From Geoalkalibacter sp. (GTDB lineage: Bacteria > Desulfobacterota > Desulfuromonadia > Desulfuromonadales > Geoalkalibacteraceae), in contig NZ_JAUWAV010000013.1 in NCBI RefSeq assembly GCF_030605225.1, positions 1 to 64,000 of the forward strand: DNA of 64,000 nt, given 5' to 3'. Below are positions 16,699 through 24,593 of this stretch, piece after piece; position 1 is the stretch's first letter, and each line of letters begins with the position of its first letter. Made by a program: the position numbers and the translations under genes. Under the pieces are notes generated by a model. That model was not told where the DNA came from and ran no database searches. It saw only the letters and a list, made by a program, of their open reading frames with translations.

Positions 16699-18072
16699 GC
16701 CTCTTCCGCAGAATCTGTGGGTAGGGGCCGGTAAAAAATAAGAGCACTGCCCCTTCTTGGTGGTTAAGATGGTTTTTCCCGAAACTATCTAAACCAGCAC
16801 AGAGAAGAGGCAATGCTGATTAAGACTCTACTGAACAAGGTCGAACGGTTCAAGTCGTTCGTGTACGGCGCCACCCAGGTGATGCTCGTCGATGGGGTGG
16901 AAGCCTTGGTCATTGACATCGAAGCGCGGCGCAACAGCCGCCCGGCGTGCCCTCAATGTCACAAGCGCGCACCGGCGCATGATCGGCAGCCGCCGCGGCT
17001 CTTTGAATATCTGCCGATCTGGTCGTTCAAGTCCTATTTGCGTTACGCCCCGCGCCGGGTCAAATGCCCTGAGCACGGCGTCAGAGTGGAAGCGATGCCC
17101 TGGGCGTATGGCAAAGAGCGCATGAGCATTTCGTATCAAGTGTTTCTGGCCCGTTGGGCCAAGCGGCTCTCCTGGAAAGAGACCGCCACGATCTTTGAAA
17201 CCAGCTGGGACAGCGTGTTTCGTGCCGTGCAGTTTGTCGTCAACTACGGGCTGGCTCACCGCAACCTTGAAGGCGTCACCGAGATCGGCGTGGACGAAAT
17301 CGCCGTCTTTAAGGGTCATAAGTACCTGACCCTGGTCTATCAGCTCAATGCCGGCGCTAGGCGGCTTTTGTGGTGTGGCCCCGAACGCCGGGTAAAAACC
17401 TTGTTGCGCTTTTTTCGCCAGTTCGGCACAGAGTACAGCGCGCAGCTTAAATTCGTGTGCAGCGACATGTGGGCGCCCTATCTCAAGGTCATCGCCAAGA
17501 AGGCCCCTCAGGCGCTCAACATCCTGGATCGCTTCCACGTGATGCGTAAATTCAACGAGGCCATTGACGAGATTCGCCGCACCGAAGCCCGAGAATTCAA
17601 GGCCAACAAGCAGGACAATGTGTTGGAGCGCGGTCGCTGGCTGCTGCTCAAGCGACCGGAAAACCTCAGCGAGAAGCAAACGGCGCGCCTCGACGAGTTG
17701 CTCAAGCTCAACCTGCCCTCGATCAAGGCTTACCTGCTGCGCGAGGATTTCCAGCGATTTTGGGATTATCAGCGCTACGATTTCGCTGGAAAGTTTCTCG
17801 ACAACTGGGTGACCCGCACCCTGCAGACAGATCTGGAGCCGATGAAGAAGGTGGCCAAGATGCTGCGCAAGCACAAGCCGATGATTCTCAACTGGTTCAA
17901 GGCCAAGGGACGGCTTTCCAGCGGCGCCGTGGAGGGCATGAACCTCAAGGCAAAACTCACTATGAGAAAAGCCTACGGTTTCAAGACCCTCAAATGCCTG
18001 GAAATCGCCCTATATCATGAACTTGGCAAGTTGCCCGAACCTGAATATCACCACAGATTCTGCTGACGAGCC
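16699..18072 (+). mobile_element. ISL3-family insertion sequence, complete
   Basis: A 1374-bp element. Its ends at 16699-16720 and 18051-18072 are inverted repeats matching at 19 of 22 positions, with a perfect core GCAGAATCTGTGG. It is flanked by identical 8-bp duplications (TGATTTTA). It carries one intact transposase gene. Clean ends and an unbroken gene indicate a recent insertion, which separates the putative oriV from the regulator gene at 18085. Confidence 0.93.
16813..18066 (+). CDS. tnp: ISL3-family transposase
   Basis: A 417-residue transposase. The N terminus has the zinc-binding pattern CPQCHKRAPAH, followed by a helix-turn-helix region. The DDE catalytic core is visible as IGVDEIAVFKGHKY (first Asp), CSDMWAPY (second Asp) and GAVEGMNLKAK (Glu). 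Length is typical for the family. The stop codon lies inside the right terminal inverted repeat. The gene looks intact and probably active. Confidence 0.93.
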   Translation: MLIKTLLNKVERFKSFVYGATQVMLVDGVEALVIDIEARRNSRPACPQCHKRAPAHDRQPPRLFEYLPIWSFKSYLRYAPRRVKCPEHGVRVEAMPWAYGKERMSISYQVFLARWAKRLSWKETATIFETSWDSVFRAVQFVVNYGLAHRNLEGVTEIGVDEIAVFKGHKYLTLVYQLNAGARRLLWCGPERRVKTLLRFFRQFGTEYSAQLKFVCSDMWAPYLKVIAKKAPQALNILDRFHVMRKFNEAIDEIRRTEAREFKANKQDNVLERGRWLLLKRPENLSEKQTARLDELLKLNLPSIKAYLLREDFQRFWDYQRYDFAGKFLDNWVTRTLQTDLEPMKKVAKMLRKHKPMILNWFKAKGRLSSGAVEGMNLKAKLTMRKAYGFKTLKCLEIALYHELGKLPEPEYHHRFC

Positions 18073-18080
18073 TGATTTTA
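18073..18080. repeat. Target-site duplication of the ISL3 element, right
   Basis: TGATTTTA, an exact copy of the left duplication at 16691-16698. Confidence 0.9.
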
Positions 18081-18084
18081 AAAA

Positions 18085-18843
18085 CTACGCGCCCCCCTTT
18101 GCCTTGAGGCGCGATTCCACATCCTCGAGAACCATCTGCACCAGATGGCCCGGGGAGTCCTCCAGCAAAGCGAGCACCTTGCACAAAATTGGTTTTTCGC
18201 GAAGCAGGGCCAAGAGGCCCTCGGGCAATTTGCCCATCAGCAAGAGCCATTCGGAAAACACATCTCCCAGGGCCTCGCAGATTTTGCGGGCGTCCTCCAT
18301 CCTCACCGGTTCCTCCCCGCTCAAATAGCGCCGCACCAAATGCTCGTCGATCCCGGTCAGTTCGGCAAGGTTTTGTGCGCGCAAATCGCGATACAGCAGG
18401 GTTTGTTCGATGCGGATGCGCAAGGCGGTCGGCAAGATTTGCGCCTGCGGCTCTTCGGGGCGCGAGGGCATTTCCGATGGCAGAAGCTGCGTGGATTCAA
18501 ATTCGGCGGGGTTTCGCGTGTAGACCACGGCGCGCCGCAGCTTGCGCAGCAGCAGCTCCTGCTCGAAGGGATCCTGCCCGTAGGCCTTGGCGATGCGCTG
18601 CAAGTGGACATCCTCGAGGATGAAGTTTTTGTTCTCCACATGGGTGATCATGCTGCGTGTCACCCCGGCTTTTTCCGCCATTTCGCGCTGGGTTTCCTTT
18701 TTCTCCCCGAGTTCCATGCGAATTGCGCGTAACAATTCACCTATTTTTGGTGGTCTGGTAAGGGAAAAAGAATTTTTTATCGACTTTTCCGTGGTCTTTT
18801 TTTTCTGGTCTAAGTCTACGCTATTCTTGCGTATCCTTCCCAT
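18085..18843 (-). CDS. Regulator with two helix-turn-helix domains (XRE-like)
   Basis: A 252-residue protein. A basic N terminus is followed by a Cro/CI-type HTH at about residues 32-90 (TQREMAEKAGVTRSMITHVEN) and a second HTH-like unit at about 150-190 (QNLAELTGIDEHLVRRYLSG). The last 60 residues are leucine-rich and helical and may mediate oligomerisation. It is transcribed away from a small HTH gene and the main transfer operon, with a 15-bp palindrome between them. A repressor of transfer or replication is likely from this position. The ISL3 insertion lies 5 bp beyond its stop codon and leaves the gene intact. Confidence 0.8.
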   Translation of the reverse strand: MGRIRKNSVDLDQKKKTTEKSIKNSFSLTRPPKIGELLRAIRMELGEKKETQREMAEKAGVTRSMITHVENKNFILEDVHLQRIAKAYGQDPFEQELLLRKLRRAVVYTRNPAEFESTQLLPSEMPSRPEEPQAQILPTALRIRIEQTLLYRDLRAQNLAELTGIDEHLVRRYLSGEEPVRMEDARKICEALGDVFSEWLLLMGKLPEGLLALLREKPILCKVLALLEDSPGHLVQMVLEDVESRLKAKGGA

Positions 18844-18958
18844 CTAGCGCCCCCTTTTATTTGTAGAACTTCCGCCAACCTCGCCCTTTTCGGCAAATTT
18901 TAGCTTGCCCCTGCTGAGCCAAAAAGGTAATTAACGTTCACCAAAAGCAAATAAATGT

Positions 18959-18973
18959 TGTGAACTGTTCACA
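18959..18973. promoter_or_regulatory. 15-bp palindromic operator candidate
   Basis: TGTGAACTGTTCACA has perfect 7-bp arms around one central base. An extra half-site GTTCAC lies at 18935-18940. It lies between the divergent regulator gene (start 18843) and the small HTH gene (start 18995), the normal place for a Cro/CI-type operator. Confidence 0.7.
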
Positions 18974-18994
18974 TTGTTTTGGGAGGCTCTTGCA

Positions 18995-19192
18995 ATGTCC
19001 TTTATCGACCCTGATCCCGATGCCGTGGTGGCGCTGCTCTTTGACCTCCTGGAGCTTCACGGAATCGGCAAGGTTGCCACCTGGGTCGGTGTCCACGAGG
19101 ACACGGTGCGAAAGTGGTATCGCCGCGAAAACCTGCCCCGTCGGCATCATTGGTTCAAATTGACCAAGCTCGCGGAGGTTGGTGAGTCTTAA
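18995..19192 (+). CDS. Small helix-turn-helix protein
   Basis: A 65-residue protein started at the ATG with GGGAGG eight bases upstream; a start at 18974 would lie directly against the palindrome. It contains a short HTH-like unit (GIGKVATWVGVHEDTVRKWY). Size and divergent arrangement with the tandem-HTH regulator recall a Cro-like or excisionase-like partner. It precedes the sigma-like gene by about 100 nt; that gap holds GTTAT/ATAAC arms around 6 nt at 19194-19209. Confidence 0.6.
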   Translation: MSFIDPDPDAVVALLFDLLELHGIGKVATWVGVHEDTVRKWYRRENLPRRHHWFKLTKLAEVGES

Positions 19193-19289
19193 GGTTATCC
19201 GTTTATAACATAAAGTTGCCAAGCCTTCACCTGTTTTTCCAGACCCCTGGTGCTCCGTTGCGCTCATAGGCTCCCGAAAACTCTAGCAG

Positions 19290-19886
19290 ATGATTTCTTC
19301 CATGAATGTCGCGATTGCCTTTGATTACCAACATATCGAGCCTCCGCGCATTGCCCAGTCCCGGGATGTCTGCGATGCGGTGGTCTGGGTTACCGCCCAG
19401 GGGTGGGTGGAGCGGCATCTGGCCCTGGTGCGCCAGGTCGGCGGCGGTCTGGCAGCGGCGGCCTTCCCCAGCGAGGATCTGTTCCAGGAAGCGCTGCTCG
19501 TCGCCTTTGATACTCTCAGCGCCTTGTTGGCGCAAGGGGCGGTTGATCAGTTTGTCCCGCGCTTTTCCCGCAATTTTCGCCTGAGAGTGCGCACCCTGGT
19601 GCGCCGCGGCCTGTTGCTGCAAACCGAGCTGCGCGATGACTTCGATGATGTCGCTGGGTCATTGCCCAATGCCGAGGAGTCCTGGCTGGCGCAGGAGAAT
19701 CATCGTCGCCAGGAGCAAGGGATGCGCAAGGGACTGGGGCGCATGACCCGCCGCCAAGCGGCTGCCTGGCAAGTGTATTGCCAATTCCCCTGTTTGCGCG
19801 ACGCCTCGCTCCATTTGGGGCTGAGCGAAAAAAAACTCAGCGCTCTGCTCAACCGAGGCCTGACCAGGGCGCGGGGGGTGGCATGA
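19290..19886 (+). CDS. Sigma-70-like protein heading the main transfer operon
   Basis: A 198-residue protein. About residues 42-75 resemble sigma region 2 (LALVRQVGGGLAAAAFPSEDLFQEALL, read around the conserved D-L-x-Q-E). The last 45 residues resemble the region 4 helix-turn-helix (RQAAAWQVYCQF, then ASLHLGLSEKKLSALLNRG). The size fits a small ECF-like or phage-type sigma factor. No good Shine-Dalgarno is seen; an ATG at 19302 is an alternative start. Its stop overlaps the next gene (ATGA), so it belongs to the transfer operon. It is a candidate recogniser of the shared motif before three other operons. The similarity is moderate and judged by eye. Confidence 0.55.
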   Translation: MISSMNVAIAFDYQHIEPPRIAQSRDVCDAVVWVTAQGWVERHLALVRQVGGGLAAAAFPSEDLFQEALLVAFDTLSALLAQGAVDQFVPRFSRNFRLRVRTLVRRGLLLQTELRDDFDDVAGSLPNAEESWLAQENHRRQEQGMRKGLGRMTRRQAAAWQVYCQFPCLRDASLHLGLSEKKLSALLNRGLTRARGVA

Positions 19887-20485
19887 AACGGCTGGTCTTT
19901 GCCTCGGCACTACTGTGCGTGGGATCTCTGGCCTGGGCTGAAATTCAAACGGCCGAGGAACATCCCTACACCTTTTCCTCGGACGTCGTGAGCTTCCATA
20001 GCGCTCCCTTGTACCTCTATGGCCATCATGGGCAGCGCCAGCCGCTGGCAAATCCGACCCATGCCGGCGCGGGCCAGGGGTTGGCACTCGCGATTCCTTC
20101 CGGGGTTCGGGAGCTTGCGGGCCTGCGGCCATACCCGCAGGCGCTGCCCGCAAGTGGCGCGGCGATGGGTGCGGGATGTGAGGTCCCACGGATTTTTTTC
20201 GCGCTCAACAGCGCCAGGGTCGATGAACCGGCCCTGCTTCAGGTGGTGCGCGCCCTTCGTTCCTGCGGAAGTCCGGCGGTTGAGGTGCGCGGGTTTACCT
20301 GCGATTTGGGTTCCCAGGCTTACAACGATCGATTGGCTCTGCAGCGCAGCCGGGCCGTGGCTCAAGGCCTAGAGGCGCAAGGCTTTCGGGTGCTGCATGT
20401 CGCAGGCCAGGGCAAGAGCCAGTATTTGAGTACCGCGCCGCACAAGCGGGCGCAAAACCGTCGCGTGGAGGTTCAATCCCGATGA
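19883..20485 (+). CDS. Exported OmpA-domain protein
   Basis: A 200-residue protein with a signal peptide (LVFASALLCVGSLAWA). Its C-terminal 100 residues form an OmpA/Pal/MotB-type peptidoglycan-binding domain: FFALNSARVDEPALLQVV, a central VEVRGFTC, NDRLALQRSRAVAQGL and a final KRAQNRRVEV. In family members these residues bind diaminopimelate in peptidoglycan. The ATG overlaps the preceding stop and the stop overlaps the DsbC-like start, both as ATGA. I infer a wall-anchoring role for the transfer apparatus. An OmpA-like protein is not part of the canonical F set. Confidence 0.85.
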   Translation: MKRLVFASALLCVGSLAWAEIQTAEEHPYTFSSDVVSFHSAPLYLYGHHGQRQPLANPTHAGAGQGLALAIPSGVRELAGLRPYPQALPASGAAMGAGCEVPRIFFALNSARVDEPALLQVVRALRSCGSPAVEVRGFTCDLGSQAYNDRLALQRSRAVAQGLEAQGFRVLHVAGQGKSQYLSTAPHKRAQNRRVEVQSR

Positions 20486-21189
20486 AAAGATTGGTTGGTT
20501 GCGCAGCGCTCGCGCTTGCTCTTGCCGGACCATTGGCGTGCCTGGCTCAGGCCGCGGAGGATGACGTTCAGGTCGCCGAGCGGCTGCGCGCCCAGTTTCC
20601 ACGCTACAGCTTCAGCAAGGTCGAAAAAAGTCCCGTTGCGGGCATCTACACGGTGTTTGGCGAGAAAAACATCACCTATTACGCCGCTCAAACCGGGCAT
20701 CTGTTCGTCGGCAATCTCTGGTCGCCGGATGGGCAGAATCTTACCGAAATCGCCATGGCGCAGATCGCCAAGGATCTTCTGGCAACGCTTCCGCTGGACA
20801 AGGCCGTGCGGATTGGCGAGGGGCCCCACGTGGTCATCGAAGTCACGGACCCTGACTGCCCATTCTGCCGCAAGGGGTCGCAATATTTTGCCCAGCGCAA
20901 GGACGTGACCCGCTATGTCTTCTTCATGCCCTTGGCCCAGCTGCATCCCCAAGCGGAAGTCAAGTGCCGCTACATTCTCTCGGCGGACGATCCCGCCAAA
21001 GCCTACCAAGAGGTCATGGCCGGCCAATTCGACAACCGGCCGCTGCCAGATTTCAAGGACAATGATCTTCTTTCCGAGCACCTGCGGGTTGCATCCCTGC
21101 TCGGAGTTAGGGGAACGCCCAATTATTGGGCCAATGGCGTTGCCGTGTCTGGGGCGGACACCGCCAAACTCGACCAGCTGCTTCGATAG
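20482..21189 (+). CDS. dsbC-like: DsbC-type periplasmic disulfide isomerase
   Basis: A 235-residue protein with a signal peptide (about 24 residues), a DsbC/DsbG-like N-terminal dimerisation region, and a thioredoxin-like domain with the active site Cys126-Pro-Phe-Cys129 and a cis-Pro loop at GVRGTPNYW. DsbC proteins shuffle wrong disulfides in the periplasm. Elements of the SXT/IncA-C/R27 kind also carry dsbC-like genes near tra. Here the likely clients are the Cys-rich TraN, TraN-like, TraU and TraH proteins. Overlapping start and stop codons tie it to its neighbours. Confidence 0.9.
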   Translation: MKRLVGCAALALALAGPLACLAQAAEDDVQVAERLRAQFPRYSFSKVEKSPVAGIYTVFGEKNITYYAAQTGHLFVGNLWSPDGQNLTEIAMAQIAKDLLATLPLDKAVRIGEGPHVVIEVTDPDCPFCRKGSQYFAQRKDVTRYVFFMPLAQLHPQAEVKCRYILSADDPAKAYQEVMAGQFDNRPLPDFKDNDLLSEHLRVASLLGVRGTPNYWANGVAVSGADTAKLDQLLR

Positions 21190-21223
21190 CGGCGCCTTTT
21201 TTTCGTCCAAGGAGGAAACACCC

Positions 21224-21520
21224 ATGAACAAGCGACTCGTGATCCTGCTCTCCATGGTTTCTCTGCTGCTGCTCGCCGCCACCGCCATGGCCTTCAACGC
21301 TCCGGCGCAAGGCGACTTCGCCTTTGATCTCTACGACATCGCGGTCAACGATGTTCTCAAGGGCCCCATCGGCTTTGTCGGTGCGATCCTGGCGTTTGTC
21401 ACCGCGGCGGTGTTGGCCATCCGCCAGATGATCGTTCCTGCGGTCGGCACGGTGCTGGGCGGCGTGTTTTTGCTCAAGGCCGACGCCCTGATCACCGGCC
21501 TGGGCGCCCTGATCCTGTAA
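21224..21520 (+). CDS. traA: TraA-type F pilin precursor
   Basis: A 98-residue protein with AAGGAGG eight bases ahead of its ATG, the best ribosome site in the operon. A signal-like first helix (LVILLSMVSLLLLAATAMAF) is followed by a short hydrophilic stretch and two hydrophobic helices (GPIGFVGAILAFVTAAVLAI and VGTVLGGVFLLKADALI). This is the layout of F-type and VirB2 pilins, which are cut after the signal and stored in the inner membrane before assembly. It is directly followed by a strong terminator and then traL, the canonical traA-L order. Confidence 0.88.
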   Translation: MNKRLVILLSMVSLLLLAATAMAFNAPAQGDFAFDLYDIAVNDVLKGPIGFVGAILAFVTAAVLAIRQMIVPAVGTVLGGVFLLKADALITGLGALIL

Positions 21521-21527
21521 GACCTTG

Positions 21528-21570
21528 AAAAAGCCCGCCTTGCGTCCCAGACCCGTAAGGCGGGCTTTTT
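21528..21570 (+). terminator. Strong hairpin terminator between traA and traL
   Basis: AAAAAGCCCGCCTT and AAGGCGGGCTTTTT form a perfect 14-bp stem around a 15-nt loop, ending in a T run. It begins 7 nt after the pilin stop. Located inside the operon, it should attenuate read-through and raise the ratio of pilin message to the downstream tra message. Confidence 0.85.
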
Positions 21571-21582
21571 GAGGGTCTTGGA

Positions 21583-21596
21583 TAACACCGGTGTTA
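21583..21596. repeat. 14-bp perfect palindrome before traL
   Basis: TAACACCGGTGTTA lies 12 nt after the terminator stem and 36 nt before the traL start. It could be a protein-binding site for an internal promoter. Confidence 0.5.
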
Positions 21597-21632
21597 CGGC
21601 ATCACCGGCTTCAACGTTACAAGGAGATGATC

Positions 21633-21920
21633 ATGACGAACGAGAACGGCTTGTCGCGGCCCTGGCCCGCCTATTTGAGTTCTCCGTTTCAGGTTTTGTT
21701 CTGGGAAACGGATGAATTGCTCATGATCGTGATGGGTCTTGTTATTGCGCTGTTGAGCGATGCGCTTTGGACCTGGTCCTTGGTCATCATTATCCCTGTG
21801 ATCTATTGCCGCATTAAAAAGGATCGTCCCAAGGGCTATCTTTACCACCTTTTGTATTTTGCCGGATTCATAAAAATGGAAGGCTATCCGTTGTATTTCG
21901 ATAACACCTTTCAAGACTGA
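21633..21920 (+). CDS. traL: TraL, inner-membrane protein of the F-type channel
   Basis: A 95-residue protein; AAGGAG lies six bases before the chosen ATG. It has the family pattern of an aromatic N terminus (YLSSPFQVLFWETDELL), a hairpin of two hydrophobic segments and a C-terminal GYLYHLLYFAG/KMEGYPLY block. Size matches the usual 90-100 residues. TraL is the VirB3 counterpart and is needed for pilus assembly. Confidence 0.9.
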   Translation: MTNENGLSRPWPAYLSSPFQVLFWETDELLMIVMGLVIALLSDALWTWSLVIIIPVIYCRIKKDRPKGYLYHLLYFAGFIKMEGYPLYFDNTFQD

Positions 21921-21944
21921 TCCTTGCGGATCAGGGAGACACCG

Positions 21945-22502
21945 ATGAAATTCAACCTATTTGCCTCCACGGCCAGCAATCTGTTTGCCGAGAACAGGAT
22001 TCTGAAGTTGGCCCTTCTGGTCTTCTTTGTGAGCCAGGTGGTCTTGAGCTTTTTTGTCTACAGCGCGGTTCGCTACAAGGAAACCGTTCTGATTCCCTAC
22101 GATTTGTCCGAGGAGGTCTCCCTGCGCAGGGGGGTTCCGGATGAGCAATACACGCGCATGCGAATTCGCGATGTGGCCTCCCTGGCCTTGACCTATTCCC
22201 CGGCAACCGCCCGGCGACAGTTCAACGAGCTCATGTTCTTTTACGCTCCCGAGGAATATCCCTCCATGTCCAGGGTCTGGTTCGATCTGGCCTCCCAGAT
22301 TGAAGCCGCCGGGGTGAGCTCGGTGTTTGACATTCAGGATATGAGGTTCAACGAAAAAACAGGCAGCTACGAAATACACGGCCGGCGGGCTCAATATCTC
22401 GATGATCAAAAGATCAAGGAAGAGCGAAAGATCTATCTGGCCCGCTACGAATACCGCCGCGGCCGCTTTACCCTGATCTCCTTTGAGGAAAAGATCCGTT
22501 GA
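21945..22502 (+). CDS. traE: TraE, VirB5/VirB8-type inner-membrane assembly protein
   Basis: A 185-residue protein; GGGAG lies six bases before the ATG. One N-terminal transmembrane segment (KLALLVFFVSQVVLSFFVYS) precedes a periplasmic domain with the TraE-type layout, including EQYTRMRIRDVASLALTYSP. Usual family length is about 190. Family members (the VirB8 fold) organise the channel in the periplasm. Position between traL and traK is canonical. Confidence 0.9.
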   Translation: MKFNLFASTASNLFAENRILKLALLVFFVSQVVLSFFVYSAVRYKETVLIPYDLSEEVSLRRGVPDEQYTRMRIRDVASLALTYSPATARRQFNELMFFYAPEEYPSMSRVWFDLASQIEAAGVSSVFDIQDMRFNEKTGSYEIHGRRAQYLDDQKIKEERKIYLARYEYRRGRFTLISFEEKIR

Positions 22503-22570
22503 TGGGTGCGTGCCGCAGTGGTGAATCGACTCTCGCGTATCGAAACGTCCGGCTATCCAGCGGAGGACTT

Positions 22571-23368
22571 ATGCGTTTGACATTTGTTTTTATCCTTCTG
22601 GCGCTGCTTTTGATTTTGGGCCAGGGCGTGGTTTGCGCCTCAAGCGCCTATGAGGAGCCCATGCTGCTTCCTGAGGTCACCAATTACGTCATTTTATCGG
22701 CAACGGACGTCAACCGCATTTCCTGCCCCGAGCCGATCGAGGACATCATTTTTTCCTCCGAGAAGCAAATCGAGGGGCGCTTTGTCGGCAAGGACGCCTT
22801 TATCAAGTTCAAGCCGATGCAGCGCGGCGCACAGGTCATTTTTCCCGATTCCCCGGTGGAGATGTTCGTCGTATGCGCTGGGGCCGTCTATACCCTGATC
22901 GCCAAGCCCGATGCCAACCACAGCGCGCTGACCCTGCGCTTGAGCAGTCCCCGGCAGGACACGATCAAGGAGAACATCGGCCGCTTTGAGGCCATGCCCC
23001 TTGACCGTATCGCGCCGCAGCTGATCCAGGAGGCTTATCTGGGCAAGCTGCCCTCCTCCTACAGCGTTCGGCCGACCCATCGGCTCATCGATTTGTCCAA
23101 GGATCTGCTGGTGGTGGAGAAAAAGGTGGTGAGCATCGAAGGGGTAGGGCTCGAGTTGACGGAGCTCTCGGTGCGCTCCGCGGTCGATCCATCCTCCGCC
23201 CTGCAGAGTACGACCAGCCACTCTGCCCCGCAGATTCGGCTGATGGAGACCGATTTCGTCAAACCGGCGGTGGGGGAAAAAATCCTGGCGGTGGCGCTTG
23301 CCGATCAGGTTCTGCGCCCTGGAGAGGAAACCAGAGTGTTCATCGTGCGGCACAAAGGGGGGCATTGA
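22571..23368 (+). CDS. traK: TraK, secretin-like outer-membrane ring component
   Basis: A 265-residue protein. I use the ATG at 22571 with GGAGG four bases upstream rather than the longer frame from 22499. It has a signal peptide (FVFILLALLLILGQGVVCAS), then the beta-rich TraK (VirB9-like) region with NRISCPEPIEDI and GKDAFIKFKP. TraK with TraV and TraB forms the envelope-spanning core of the F channel, and all three genes are adjacent here. Confidence 0.9.
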   Translation: MRLTFVFILLALLLILGQGVVCASSAYEEPMLLPEVTNYVILSATDVNRISCPEPIEDIIFSSEKQIEGRFVGKDAFIKFKPMQRGAQVIFPDSPVEMFVVCAGAVYTLIAKPDANHSALTLRLSSPRQDTIKENIGRFEAMPLDRIAPQLIQEAYLGKLPSSYSVRPTHRLIDLSKDLLVVEKKVVSIEGVGLELTELSVRSAVDPSSALQSTTSHSAPQIRLMETDFVKPAVGEKILAVALADQVLRPGEETRVFIVRHKGGH

Positions 23369-23369
23369 G

Positions 23370-24593
23370 ATGGGATTTTTCAAGAACAAGTTCAACGCCC
23401 TCGACCCAAAGCAGAAACGAAATTTCATCCTGGTGATGGTCCTCGGGGTGATCTGCGTTGTCTCCTACAGCGCCTACACCCAAAGGCAAAAAACCGCGGC
23501 GCCCACCATCACCACCCTGGAGAAAAAAAGCCATCCGGGACTGAGTCCGGATTTGCTGGAAAACACCCTGACCCGGCAGCTGCGCGCGAGCCTCTCGCGG
23601 CAGGAACAGGAAATCGAGGCGCTTAAGATAGAAATTCAGGGGCTGCAGGCGCCGCAGCCCGCGGGGAGCGCGCCCTCCATTGCCCCGGTGCCGCCGCCAC
23701 CGCCGGCCGTAAAGAAAATCGAGAATGCCGATTTGCGGCTTCCGACCCCCGATGAAATCACCCAAACGCCGCCCGCGGGTTTTCCCCCAGCGCCCACCCA
23801 GCCCTACCTGATCCAACCCCCGGTGCGCGCGGGAATTCCTGAGCCGCCGGTGGTGGAAACCTTCATCGGCGGTATCGGCACGCTCTCCAATCCCGGGAAA
23901 AGTTCGCCCCAGGAGGCCTCGGAGAAAAAAAAAACCAAGAACACGGTCTTTCTTCCCCCGGGATTCATGGCAGCGAGGCTGCTCGTTGGCGGCGACATTT
24001 CTACCACTAAGGGCGGGGCAGGGGAGCCAGAGCCGCTGTTTCTGCGCATCCAGGCCCCTGCCGTGCTGCCCAACATGGTGCGCGCCAACCTCAAGCAGTG
24101 CTTCATCGTCGCCGAGGCCACCGGACGGCTCGACAAGGAGCGCGTGATCATCCGCACCAACACCCTCTCCTGCCTCGGACCCAAGGGCGAGAGCGTCATC
24201 AACCAGCCGATCAAGGGGTTTGTCGCCGGGGAGGATTCCAAAAACGGCCTGGCGACGCGCGTGGTTGCCAAGATGGGCGCCAATATGGCGCGCGCCTTTG
24301 TCGCCGGGGCCTTCGAGGGCGCCGGAAAGGGTTTTGCCGCAGGCGCGCAGACCCAGACCATCAGCCCCCTGACCGGCACCAGCACCACCATCATCGACTC
24401 CGACGAGCTCTCGCGCGTGGCGATGGGCCAGGGGCTGGCCACCGCCAGCGAAAGCCTCAAGGACGTTTATCTTGATCTGCTCAAGCAATCCACGCCGGTT
24501 TTGGAACTCAAGGCCGGTCGCGAGGTGGTGGTCTACATCACCGAAGGGGTGGAGCTGGAAATCAAGGACATCAAAACCGGAGGCATCCAGTGA
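23370..24593 (+). CDS. traB: TraB, VirB10-type core scaffold
   Basis: A 407-residue protein with an N-terminal transmembrane helix (FILVMVLGVICVVSYSAY), a Gln/Glu coiled coil at about 65-90, a Pro-rich linker, and a C-terminal VirB10-like beta-barrel domain (about 190-400). The domain includes NMVRANLKQCFIVAEATG and the end block VLELKAGREVVVYITEG. TraB spans both membranes. GGGG precedes the start. The stop overlaps the traV start. Confidence 0.92.
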   Translation: MGFFKNKFNALDPKQKRNFILVMVLGVICVVSYSAYTQRQKTAAPTITTLEKKSHPGLSPDLLENTLTRQLRASLSRQEQEIEALKIEIQGLQAPQPAGSAPSIAPVPPPPPAVKKIENADLRLPTPDEITQTPPAGFPPAPTQPYLIQPPVRAGIPEPPVVETFIGGIGTLSNPGKSSPQEASEKKKTKNTVFLPPGFMAARLLVGGDISTTKGGAGEPEPLFLRIQAPAVLPNMVRANLKQCFIVAEATGRLDKERVIIRTNTLSCLGPKGESVINQPIKGFVAGEDSKNGLATRVVAKMGANMARAFVAGAFEGAGKGFAAGAQTQTISPLTGTSTTIIDSDELSRVAMGQGLATASESLKDVYLDLLKQSTPVLELKAGREVVVYITEGVELEIKDIKTGGIQ

